From Phycomyces nitens (taxonomy: Eukaryota > Mucoromycota > Mucoromycetes > Mucorales > Phycomycetaceae), in the NCBI GenBank assembly GCA_022702545.1, contig JAHRBC010000004.1:248001-312000 (forward strand): a stretch of DNA of 64,000 bases. The letters are read 5' to 3'. The position numbers and the translations under genes were made by a program. The stretch's first letter is position 1. Each line of letters starts with the position of its first letter. Of the stretch, positions 22,681-33,549 are shown in pieces. The notes below the pieces were generated by a model, which was not told the origin of the DNA, did no database searches, and saw only the letters and a program-made list of their open reading frames with translations.

Positions 22681-23549
22681 ATGCTTTCATTAGTGATTCC
22701 AAAACTTAAGATGCACTGGACTTGTATTCTGTTTCAGGCTTCTTTTTCTGTGAAAAGACAAGATCAAAACTCTTTTAAATACATTGTCAAATTCATTCAT
22801 CTCAAACTTGGTATTATCCATCTATCATTGACTGCGATAATTTGAGGAAACTTTGACATTAGTTTCATGTATGACTTGTCAATATACCCGTATCTTTCGT
22901 TGTTTGGTAAATCATAAATGGTAAAGATAGTTACTGGCTGGTAACAATCGTCGTCAAATGGCTTCAATGTGGCTCAGAGCATGTAATAGATGGACTTGTC
23001 TTGGAAATATTATTGTGTGTGATTGTTGAAGGATTTGGGAAGTCTGTCTTTCTATATAACCCACATGTAATGTGTTTGTATTTTTCTTGGCCGTACGGTC
23101 GTGTCTCATTTTCATTTTCTACATGAACGCCAATATCAAAACTTTGTTCATACACTTTGTTTGTCAAAAAAAAACAAGCACAGTTTCATCTCCTTGTATG
23201 ATAAAAGCTGTAAACAGATGCTGTACTGCCTCTAATGTCGCTTAATCTAAGGCTGATTCCTAAATGGTTGGCATGCAATCAAGTGTGCTGAATGAAAAAG
23301 ATCTGTGTTTCTTTTTAAAATCTGATTTGTTGAATCCATATTGATGGCACGATCAGCTCCAATTCCAAATGCAAAGGGCTCTTCTTGTCTGAATTTTCTT
23401 TTTTTTTTCGTTTCTACTACACTCTCTGCACAACCAACTTTTATTTCGATCCAAGTCAATAGCTCTAGTTTTGCAGGATTCGCAAGTTGCACGGATCGGG
23501 GAGCTCATGACAATCCAATACAAAACGTGTGAACAAAGTAAAAAAAAAA

Positions 23550-23571
23550 ACACACACACACACACACACTC
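23550..23571. repeat. (CA)n microsatellite
   Basis: About eleven CA units next to the Tc1 relic. Confidence 0.9.
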
Positions 23572-23856
23572 ACTTTAGTAAAGCTATAGAATTGACGTTT
23601 TGTAGCAGAATCCTTCACACACATTCAACTGTCCTAATTTCTTCCAGCTTCCTTGTAAAGTCTCCTTCAACTCCTTGAAATCAATAGGATTCTGAGGCAT
23701 ATCATCCTCAAAAACACTCCAAATGTTCTCGATTAGGTTGAGATTTGGACTGTTTATGCGCTCCAAAACCCAAAGGCCAATGTTGCACCTTTCTGACATG
23801 ACTGCTTTATGAGAGGTCCCATTGTCATTGGTAAATGCGGCCACTATACTCGACAT
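23560..23856 (-). pseudogene. Relic of a second Tc1/mariner transposase, C-terminal end
   Basis: The minus-strand frame reads NDNGTSHKAVMSERC, then RINSPNLNLIENIWSVFEDD and FKELKETLQGSWKKL. This is the Tc1 pattern D-N-x-x-x-H followed by SPDLNPIENIW and a Lys/Glu helix. The N-terminal DNA-binding half is missing, and the first catalytic Asp is not recognisable upstream. A (CA)n run abuts it at 23550-23571. Confidence 0.75.
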
Positions 23857-24379
23857 TTGGAGATAACTGGGGTCTCAGCACAAGCAGCCAATATCATCAG
23901 TACCATTACCAATTCAATTTTATACCAATGAAAAGGAAAAGAAACGGAATCATATTAGAGGTTGGAATGTGATACATACCCGGCCCCTTGGTGCCAAGGA
24001 CGGTTTTTTAGTAATAGACAACATTTTAGACATCTTAGCCAAGCAGAACAAGGAGAAGAAGAAGGATTATAAATGATACTATTGATTAAATGTCAAGAAT
24101 AAAGCATGGTTCAAAGGGCCATGTATCCCATTGGAGCCTTCCATTTCACCAAAAGATTATTATTAGTATTTTAAAAGTGTAACTGATTCTTAAAGGGAGT
24201 GTGTCCAAATATAGAAAGATATTATCTGAAACTAAAACTAAGAAGAAGAAAAAAAGGGCGTTTATCCAATTAGAAGAAAGCAAAAAGTATCTGAAATTAA
24301 AATTGAAAATTCCCAAATAAAAAATAAAAATAAAAATAAAAATTGCATTTCTCCGCCTCAAACTCTTGAAAGAATGGGC

Positions 24380-24440
24380 ATGTATATATATTTTATATAT
24401 ATAAAATATATATTATGTATATATATTATTATATATTGCT
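24380..24440. repeat. AT-rich palindromic tract
   Basis: Runs of TATATATTTTATATATATAA and neighbours that are largely self-complementary, in the spacer upstream of the threonine aldolase gene. Confidence 0.7.
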
Positions 24441-24633
24441 CAACTTATGACTCACTGCGGGCCCAAAGTTTTTCCCCCAAAATTTAAATTACCTATTATA
24501 GAATAAAGCAGTCCCTATTTATGAAATATTTTTTTTTCAGATTTACCATAAAAAAAAACAAATTTACAGAGTGGAAGACTTCATCTTGCCTTTTAAAATT
24601 ATTTTCTTACAGAGTGGAACCTCTTTTAGTAAT

Positions 24634-25897
24634 ATGATGTCCATTAGAGGAAGAATGATCGCTCCCCTGCTTGCCCGCCGTTCCCTTTCAAGCACAGTCG
24701 CTTCAAGGCTCTACATCCAGAATAACCTTAGCAACGACCAGACCCATCCCAAGCTAGTGGTCGATGGTGCAAGAAAGGTTGCCGACTTTAGAAGCGACAC
24801 CGTAACTGCTCCTACAGACGAGATGTTTGAAGTCATGAAAAAGGCCTCGAGAGGAGACGATGTTTTCCAGGCAAGTCAAAATGAATCTCATCATTGCACA
24901 GAGTATCATTATTAACCTTGTCCTACTCTCCAAATAGGAAGACAATAGTGTCCGTGACCTGGAAGCTTACATGGCAGAGACTACTGGCCACCAGGATGCC
25001 CTCTTCTGCTCCAGCGGCACCCTCACAAACCAGCTTGGTCTCTGCACCCACCTCACCACTCCTCCTCACTCGGTTGTGTGTGACTCGCGTTCCCATGTTT
25101 ACCTCTGGGAGGCTGGTGGTATCTCTTTCCACTCCCGTGCATCTGTCAGCCCGGTAATTGCTCGCAACGGTATCCATGTTACTGCCGAGGAAATCAAGGG
25201 TAATCTCATCGAGGCCGATCTCCACACTGCTCCTACCCGTGTTGTTTCTCTCGAGAACACTCTCAGTGGCCTCATCTTGCCAATTGACGATATCCGTGCA
25301 ATTTCTGAAATGGCTCGCGAACGGGGTCTGGCTATGCATCTTGATGGTGCTCGTCTGTGGAATGCTTCTCAGGAAACAGGAATTCCACTGACTGAGTATG
25401 GTAAATGTTTTGACTCCATGTCTCTCTGTCTCTCCAAGGGTGTTGGTGCTCCTATTGGATCTATTCTGGTCGGTAACCGCGAGTTTATCAACCGTGCTCG
25501 CCATTTGCGCAAGTTGTTTGGTGGAGGATGGCGTCAGGCTGGCTTCATGGCTGCTACTGCAAAGTACTGCATTGACAACATTGTGCCTACCATGCCTGCA
25601 ACCCACAAGCTGGCAAAGTACATGTCCGAGTCTTTGGTGGCCCTTGGTATCTCTCTCCAGGTCCCTGTTCATACCAACATGGTCCTGATCGATACCGCAC
25701 CTGCCGGCATCACCATCCAGGACCTTATGCCCTCTCTTTTGGCCAAGAACATCAAGATTGGCGGTATGGGTACCAAGTCCCGTCTTGTTCTCCACCACCA
25801 GATCAACAAGAATGATGTCGATGAGTTTGTCCAGGTTGTCAAGGATGTTGTGGAGAGCCGGCAAGAATTGCCCCAGCAAGAAGCCCAGGCTTATTAA
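24634..25897 (+). CDS. GLY1: L-threonine aldolase
   Basis: Two exons, 24634-24870 and 24938-25897, give 398 residues. This PLP enzyme cleaves L-threonine or L-allo-threonine to glycine and acetaldehyde. Visible signatures: DFRSDTVTAPTDEMFEVM, GDDVFQEDNSVRDLE, FCSSGTLTNQL, HLDGARLWNAS and the PLP lysine in SLCLSKGVGAPIGS (Lys about 246). The N-terminal 40 residues (MMSIRGRMIAPLLARRSLSS) are basic and lack acids, so mitochondrial import is possible. Two ATGs in tandem (24634 and 24637) could start it. The single intron has a GC donor (CAG then GCAAGT). The second exon is rich in C-ending codons such as CTC, GCC and A-A-C/A-A-G, which suggests high expression. It converges with the CobW gene, 146 bp apart. 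Confidence 0.95.
24871..24937 (+). other. GC-AG intron in the threonine aldolase gene
   Basis: The donor reads CAG then GCAAGT, and the acceptor is CAAATAG. Joining restores GDDVFQEDNSVRDLE, a conserved block of the family. Confidence 0.92.
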
Positions 25898-26043
25898 TTA
25901 AACCATTCTAGCACACATTTCTTTACATTCCACCAGCATCAACTATATTCCACTCATCCCCCTTACTATTACATTACTATTCACTCTTTTTATTAATTTT
26001 GTAATAAAACTACAATCTATATCTATATATTTATATTTATATA

Positions 26044-27368
26044 TCAATGGTTGTGTTTGTGGGCAGCTGTCAAGGTTACAGTGCCATTCTTTGCCAGTCC
26101 CTGTTTAATCTTGGCCTCATACATTCGCAGATCCTGGCCCATCACTGTCAGCTTAATCTGCACAGACTGGGTCTCTGAACGGGTATCTGCATGTTTAACA
26201 GGTGTCAGGGTGTGCCGTCCAAATGCATGGTTGAGGATAGAGAGGCCGGTGTCTAGTCTGACGAATCCCTTGATGCGGTAAATGTCTTCCTTTGGCATGG
26301 TTGCCAGAAAGATCTCGAGATCCTTTTCGGTCAGGGTATCCTTGGACTGGTCAATGGTCTCAATGACCTGAAGCAGATCAACTTCATTGGCATGGTGGTC
26401 TGGATTGAATACCAGTGGTTGCAGTCCACCAGTTGAGTCATGGTTAAGTTGGAATAGACTGGTGTCAAGGCCAAATACAAGATCGGGCGATATTCCATCA
26501 GAATTACAGCGCACCTTGGGTGTGTCTGTGTTGAGCTCATTGACATGGTCAATCACATCATCCAACTCACGCTCAGAGACCTATAGATCCACATTTAGAG
26601 CCCTGTTGCCATTTCACCAATAGACTCACCAATTCATGCTTGTTCAAAAGGATCACGTCCGTGTACTGGGCCTGCAGTTTGGCCGTGTAACTATTGTCTT
26701 CATAGCCCCGGAAGTTTACACAATCAATCACAGTAATGATTGAATCCAAAACAAACCCTTCAGAGGCCAATTCACGGATCTGCCATGCAATGGGAGCTAG
26801 ATATCTGTGGATTAGAAACATTGGGACTCTGGGATTACAGAAATCAACTTGCCAGGGAATGCAGAGCCACTATATATATGATTGAATGTGTAAGTTACAG
26901 TCAGAGCCACAAGGTTTCTTAATACCTTGTCTCGACAATGATACGATCAGGGTTGTACTTTTCTAGTAAAACAAATAAGCAATCCAAACATTGTGGTTTA
27001 AATATTTTACCTTTTAACTCCTGGAGTGCACGTTTCATCTGCCCAACCAATACACAGCACAAACAACCATTCATCATTTCCTGCACACCAATGTTCGACT
27101 CTTTGGCCAACTGACTGTCGACTAGAATTTGAATGGTGTTGGCTACAAGACTCCAATTTTTGTATATATATATATATTTACCTGCAATGTCACCAAACTC
27201 ATTCTTCAATAGACATGTCTTGTACCCGGTTGGTAATTGGCGAATAAGCGAGAGAATGGCGGTTGTCTTTCCTAAAGGTAATCGTTTTAGCCAATATAGA
27301 TTCCAATTGGGTCCATTACCACTTCCGAGAAAGCCAGTAAACACAGTGACAGGAATGGGTTTGGACAT
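26044..27368 (-). CDS. CobW/COG0523-type P-loop GTPase (metal chaperone family)
   Basis: Seven exons in order: 27368-27320, 27271-27182, 27121-27011, 26962-26926, 26869-26853, 26796-26630 and 26580-26044. They sum to 1008 nt, or 335 residues. Family members are GTPases that load or traffic metals such as zinc and cobalt. Signatures: P-loop TGFLGSGKTT (split by an intron after GSG), the metal-binding NGCLCC loop, ETSGSAFPAPIAW, ITVIDCVNF (Walker B-like) and NKHE (base specificity, in place of NKxD). The C-terminal CobW_C region includes IYRIKGFVRLD and ends HKHNH, a possible metal ligand cluster. One exon is only 17 nt and is followed by a GC-AG intron. No targeting signal is visible. Which metal it serves cannot be told from the sequence. 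Confidence 0.9.
26797..26852 (-). other. GC-AG intron in the CobW gene
   Basis: The donor reads CCTG then GCAAGT, and the acceptor ATCTAG is followed by CTCCC. Joining gives SAFPAPIAWQ. A closer CACAG acceptor would put a stop in frame. Confidence 0.8.
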
Positions 27369-27414
27369 TTTGATGATGAAACAAAGGTTGGGTGTAAATT
27401 ATTTGCAATGATAT

Positions 27415-27512
27415 TTTTTTAAATATAATTAAATAATTAAATAATACTTGAATAATAAAATAATAATTAAATAATAATAATATAATATTCTTTTATATTT
27501 TTTATTTAAAAA
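27415..27512. repeat. AT-rich low-complexity tract
   Basis: Interrupted AATA/ATTAA units between the CobW start and the end of the glycogen synthase gene. Confidence 0.7.
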
Positions 27513-27563
27513 AAATTGATGTAGACAGACTTTATACATAATGTATGTGTGTGGAGAATATAC

Positions 27564-30108
27564 TTAATGAGGATGCTTTTGTTTCTTGTCATCGATAGAC
27601 AACTTGTTCAATGTCTTGATATCGCCTTCTCTCAACAACTCATCTTCTCGTGTCTTGTCATTCTGGTGACTCATGGCTGGGAACTCTTTTTTGGACCGCA
27701 ATTGGTAAGAAGGTATGTCTTCCTCTGCGTCCTCGTCTACATTAAAGCTATCCAAATTACGGATACGTGGGCTTGCGGGTGCTGACAATGGCTTGGGGAT
27801 CTTTCGGAACACTTCCTCATCTTCCTCTTCGTCTACAAATGAGTCGGGATAGGCCCGGCGAAGGGCCAGTTGGCGTGCCTTGATGTACTCGAGACCCATG
27901 CGCTTCCAGTCGAGCAGATCTGACAGACGCTCGGTTCGGTTACGCTGGTTGATACGCTGACGACGGGTCTTTTGGCAGAATCTGAACATTTGCTCACACA
28001 GCTGCTGAATTGACTCTTCTACAGACTTCATGCGACGATCGACAATGTAGATACCATAGTCTTCACAGTTTTCAATGTTCTCGTCCATGAAACAGCCAAA
28101 GCCAGACAAGCTTTATTTGATGTTGATAGTTAGTGCCCCCATTCTGTATTGCAAAAAAAAAAAAAAACAACGACACACTTACTTTGTTGTGATTGAAGGC
28201 ACACCCATTACTGTACACTCTGCTGGGGTATATCCCCATGGCTCATAGTATGAAGGAAACACACCAAGATGGCAGCCACGAACAAAGTCTTCGTAGTCAA
28301 GGCCAAGGAGAGGGTTGTTTGCATTGAGGAACTCTGGGTGAAAAACGATCTTGACCCGATCTTCTGGTTTGTTATACAGCTGGAGTCGACGGAGTTGGTT
28401 AATAACAGGATCATTGCCATCATCCACAATGTTGTGCGACACAATTGGGGGAAGACTAGTGCGCTTGAGGGCAAACACGCGTCGTTTTAATAACACTCGG
28501 TCTTCTTCTGATAGGTAGTCCTCTGCCGACAGTTCCTCTCCTCTACACATAACGTCAGCAACAAGTTCATCAATAACAATAAAGATGCCTTACCTCAGAG
28601 CCTTTTCGTAGATGCGTCTTCCAATACGTCCCTGAATCTCATTCACAGTCTCACGCAGCTGTTTTGTGACTGCCTGACCCTTGAGTGCTTCTACATTGAA
28701 ACTATGTGTTTCAGCTGGCATGACCATAAACGCAACCACGGTCATATTTGACTTTGAAGCCTTGAGGCGGTCATTGAGGCCTATAAAGCAAGTTAGTCCC
28801 AATTGTCTTTTTGGCTAAATGCGCTTACTTACGGCCCAAGGACTCTGCAAACATGTCCACACCCTTATTGCGATACTCATACCGACCAGCCGTAAAGAAG
28901 TAGACCGTGTTCTCAAGATCGAAATCGTAATGTCCATAAAAGTGACCTCGGACAAAATCATTGATCTTTTCCTTGTTGAGAGCGTGTTTGTTTTGGAATT
29001 CATGGACAGCCTGAAACTTGACTACATTGAGACCGTTGGGCAACACACCGTCTATTTCATAGCGCACAAACAAAATGAATATCCCCATAATTCAACCTGA
29101 TTCTACACAACCATTTTGTGGCCTCTTGGTCTCCCCCCAACAATAAATCGATTGGTTCCCACATCCCCTTTATTGATTTTACCTGGTTTACGCTTCAAAA
29201 GATGCTCGCTCTCATAGGCAGTGATGTGACTGACGGTCGTAAACACGTCCGAGCAATGGGCCGCTGCACGCTCAATGCAGTATCTGTGATAGATGCCTCT
29301 CTTGCCTGCCTCTTGGTCAACATCAAACCCACGCAGATTATTGTAAAAGTCCACTGATCCGGCACACAGATAGCGACCGAGGAGAGTGGCATGGGTTGTG
29401 AAGATTGTCGTGACATCAACCCGTCTCTTCTTGAGCAATGGAATAGCCACGCCAGCGAGCCACTCGTGGAAATGAGCAATGATGGCTGGATCTGAGGGTT
29501 GATTGTACTAACCCCACAGTAATTCTCAAAAAGTGAGTCATTATCGCCTTTGAAGCACAGGCCGCGAATTGTGGAGGTTTACCTTTGCAGCCAATTCACC
29601 GAGGAACCAGGTAACGAGGTATCCAAACAGAATAGCCTCGTTTGTCTCCGTGTCATTGGGGGGACTCGGGATGCCGGCCGATCGCCAGAGATCACCTTTC
29701 CATTCGTCCATCTTGTGTTGGACACTGCCGGTATCAAACAAGAGCACATAAGGAGATCCCTCCACAAGCCAGCGCCCAAAAAGGTATTTGACATTGTGAG
29801 CGGCCATGGCTTCCAGAGTGTCCCGGATCTTCCCATTTGGTGGCTCGAGAGCCTCGACTTCCATTGGAGCAGTTTTGTAAGACAGAGGGCCTATTAAGCA
29901 GTATCTGTCTCCAAACTCATGTACAGTAACTGGAACCTTTGTCTTGATGACGGTGTAGATGCCACCGACTGAGAATACAAGTGTTAGCTTTTGGATTCCA
30001 ATGCTAAGAGCCAAGCACTCGATTGGCCATTGCTAATTGTGTACCTTTGTTGGCAACTTCCCAAGCAATTTCGAACAGCAAGGGGTTGTAGACGTCTCTC
30101 TCGGGCAT
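27564..30108 (-). CDS. GSY1: Glycogen synthase (GT3 family)
   Basis: Seven exons in order: 30108-30045, 29968-29583, 29507-29183, 29051-28833, 28780-28594, 28542-about 28183 and 28110-27564. They give 695 residues, close to the yeast Gsy length. It transfers glucose from UDP-glucose to glycogen in the cytosol. Seen in order: [53 protein letters not shown], the [10 protein letters not shown] block, the catalytic E-x7-E motif [13 protein letters not shown], and [12 protein letters not shown]. The arginine cluster [20 protein letters not shown] is the region known in yeast to sense glucose-6-phosphate. The C-terminal tail ([13 protein letters not shown], then acidic) is the place where the family is inactivated by phosphorylation. 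It lies in tandem with the CobW gene, 195 bp away. Confidence 0.96.
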
Positions 30109-33035
30109 GGTGTGGGACTTTGGAACTTGTGAAAGCAAGGAGGAAGAAGGAAGAGAGCAGGTGAGTCTGGGTTGTGGATTTTTATGCTGTTTGGATAGAC
30201 GTCATGCCAAAACTATCAAAGTCACTAGAAATAACAGCTTTTCCCATGGTTAGACAACAAAAAGGAAAAAGAAACTGAGGGTGTTGCGTGTCGTCCTATT
30301 TGCTTATCCATCTTAATCGCCAAAGGATTTGTTTGGTCTGTGTTACTCTGTTCATACAGCTTGAGAATCATAAATTTACCAGCCAAATCTACAGGACATT
30401 TGCTATTCACTATTTCCAGCACGGCAAGTTCCGGTTGGTTACCATGGATACGTACTCTGGATTCCTAGATATCCTCTATTTTATTTAGATAATCCATAAT
30501 ACGTAATATATAAATATATTATTTTGCTAGATTAGCCAGGGATCGGCCGTGATAGCCATGGCTTATTGTTCCCAAAAGAAAAAATTAAAGCTTGTGTTAA
30601 TGGGAGAAACAAATGAGGACGATTATTAGCCTGTGCGTAGAATTTAATTCCTAGAGTGTAGGAATGATTTTGGGCTAGATAACCATACTATACTAATGCC
30701 CTAGTCGATTAATACCATTCCCACGTGTAATTCATATGAAATAATACCTTTACTTTTTAATAATAATAATAATAATAATAATAAAATAAAAACTTCTTTA
30801 TATATATATGTATGTGTGTATATATGTATATATTTAATAAGCAGCGCAGCCATATTAATTGCTGGTGAGGCCAAGGGTTAGAAGAGGCTTGTTTATTTAT
30901 GATTTAAAGGAGCTCTGTATAACGAAATGAAATTTTGATCGAAATGATATTGGTTTGAAGGGGTTGTTGTACGTGTGTATAAAATCACACCACTTTTGTA
31001 CAGGGAATAATGGAATTATGACATAATTATACAGCCATTGGTCAAAGGTGGTTCTTGTATTGAATATCCGCAAGATATATATATATTTTTATATATAATT
31101 TGCAAGAATTCATTTATATACAAATCCTGCTACGATGACTTATGGCTATATCATGGTGAACCTCGTCTATTTGTACAAAAGCAGCCTTGTTTTGGTGTGA
31201 CTTTAAAGGGGGGTGTTTTCCTGCAAAGACAGCTTTCTAGATCAAGTCTGTTTAATAACCATTCCAAAAACCCTTGTGTTTTTTGGATAATTGTTATCCT
31301 CTAAAGCAAAAGAAGAGATCCGTGTAGGATAATAATACCAAGGTCTCCTCCCAAGAACCATTACATATCGAGATTCATTCATTTTCCCACCCATAGATAC
31401 AAGTGGTCCAATTTCTCCTAACCAAATACATTTCCCATATACGACCCACCCTTCTTCTTATTTCCTTGCACTCTTTTTACCAGCCAAAAATGATACTTTC
31501 CATATGGCTAGATCAACAGACATGGTTGCAGCCATGCCTTTTTTAAATGATGTGAACCTAGGTATATCGTCCAGATGACATTACACCCTCTTACTTTTTC
31601 ACCCGCGACGTTTGGTGATATGTTTCCTTGGCCAAAAGAGGTCTGGCTAGAGCTACACAGCAGCCCAAATCCATTTTTTTTGTATTATTTTTTTAGGAGA
31701 GTTTCCTGCTTCAAGTCTTGAATGCATGCAATGTCTGCCAATTGCAATATTTCCTACAGTAGAAAAATAAAGAGGTCGCTTATTACAGGAATCTTTGGGT
31801 CATTAGAGGACTTTTCTAAACAGTTTGGGATTTGCATTCAGTACACGGATCTCTGTCATTCTTGCCATATTCATTTCGGCTGTAATGTCACCAACAATAA
31901 ATCTATAATTTGTCATTACCACCCTTGATACTCTATTTTTTTTTGCGAATGCGTTGATTACAAGACTGGGTATGGTTTTATTCTGCACATTGACAATGAT
32001 AAGGATTGTGATCAAGAGGTTGAAAAGAGTATATAGAAAGGGTGACATTAAAAGAATACTTGCGGCGATTGAATAAAAATGAACAATTACTTTGTCACAC
32101 TTGTAGAATTCCGTACATTTCCATAATTTCCTATTTCAGGATTACCAAGAATTACGATTTGTAAGTTACAGTCAAACTGTCATTTAATATCTGCTGCTTT
32201 TGATATAAATGTCACCTGTAATAGATAGAGTTTTATGTAATGCAATGCAATTCAAGCTACATGTATATACATGTATATATAATTGTTTATAGCTGGATAA
32301 CTTGTGCTCTTCCTTGGAATAAATCCCGTTTATTATTATTATTATTTAAAAAAAGAGTATTTGATGAAATGGTTTTAATATTAATTCTTTGGATTTCAAA
32401 AAACATATAAAAAAAGATACAGAATACTATGAATTCCTTCTATCAATATCATGGCTTTAATATCAATTGGTTTTGGATGAATAAAACGCAAAAAAAGGTA
32501 GAGGTTATATGGGAGAGTTCCAAGCAAGCAAGTAAGTAAGCAAACAAACAAACAAAGCAAGGTCAACAATTACGGTCTCTTGCAAACCGTCTCAAGTTTA
32601 AGTAACTAGCTTCTCCGAGTGGCTTTTACAACCTCGACACGTCAGTATATCTCAAACTACACTTCTTTAAGATTCTTGTGCATAAACCGAAACAAAGTAC
32701 GTACCTAGCCACAAAGGCTATTGCAATTAGCTACAGACCTCTACTCACCATTTCTCTTGGGGCCAAAGAGCCATCTCATCAGACTCATCAAAACAACAAC
32801 AACAACAACAAAAGAAGAAGATGTTATCCCTTTTTTGATCGCAAAGACGAGAGGACACAATGTTTGTGATTGTGCAAACATGCACGCCTCAATGTCTTGG
32901 CCATGTCCAACTTCTTGGCAAGTATCTAACCAATGGATATCCAGAAATCTCGAATAGGCGGTACGATTAAACAGTAATTGAAAAAGGTATAAGTATCTCT
33001 GGATCTCTATACATCTTATTCTATACAATCTTATC
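30109..33035. other. Long intergenic region
   Basis: 2.9 kb with no gene I can support. It holds an (AAT)n run at about 30760-30783, a TA-rich tract to 30840, and a CAA-repeat at about 32792-32810. Short frames at 31038-31304 and 31722-32048 have no family match or splice support. Confidence 0.5.
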
Positions 33036-33428
33036 ATGAACTTCTCACTCTTGCTCGTCTTGGCCCTCGCAATTGCCTCTGTCCTGGCTGCTCCCTCGTC
33101 AGACAAGGTCAAGGATCCTCCAAAGATTGACTGTATTCAAGTTACATACCCTACAAATGGTGTCGTCTGGACTACTGGAATAACCTACAACATCACCTGG
33201 AACGTGCTTTTTGACTGTGTCTATCCAAAGTCTGTCTATCTTGGAAAAGATGTCAACAATCTGTTTGAATTTGACTATCTGGTGGACAGCAACCTCAACA
33301 TTACGGCCGGCGTGTCTTATGTCACCCTTCCTGATGACATTGAAAAGGTCTTTCACGCAATTGTCATTGGGACAACCGAGTTTGGTCGTGTAAGAATAAA
33401 CACAAAGATTGGGATTCTAGTAGTCTAG
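33036..33428 (+). CDS. Small secreted KRE9/KNH-like (Ser-Thr-rich GPI family) domain protein
   Basis: A single-exon frame of 130 residues. The first 19 form a clear signal peptide (MNFSLLLVLALAIASVLAA) with a cleavage site near A-A-P. The rest matches the N-terminal domain shared by yeast Kre9/Knh1 and the Ser-Thr-rich GPI-anchored family: IQVTYPTNGVVWTTGITYNITW, then KSVYLGKD and NITAGVSYVTLP. Such proteins act at the cell surface, often in beta-glucan assembly. Unlike typical relatives there is no Ser/Thr-rich stalk or GPI tail, so this form should be fully secreted or wall-associated. A TATAAGTAT element lies about 45 bp upstream of the ATG. It converges with the Nab2-like gene, 121 bp apart. 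Confidence 0.8.
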   Translation: MNFSLLLVLALAIASVLAAPSSDKVKDPPKIDCIQVTYPTNGVVWTTGITYNITWNVLFDCVYPKSVYLGKDVNNLFEFDYLVDSNLNITAGVSYVTLPDDIEKVFHAIVIGTTEFGRVRINTKIGILVV

Positions 33429-33549
33429 GCCTCAATGTAAATAATAGTAAAAATAATAATAAACCAGTTACTTGACTTGTTTCTATGCATTATGAATAAT
33501 TTATTGTTATTTATTGTGTGCGTGCTGTTTGAGAATGTGCTTGTATTTT

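Noticed and set aside
22363..22845. 160-residue open frame on the plus strand
   Set aside because: It is the antisense shadow of the DDE transposase relic, whose family pattern is read on the minus strand.
31722..32048. Overlapping frames on both strands in the long spacer
   Set aside because: Both are short and of low complexity, with no homology I recognise and no splice signals linking them to other frames.
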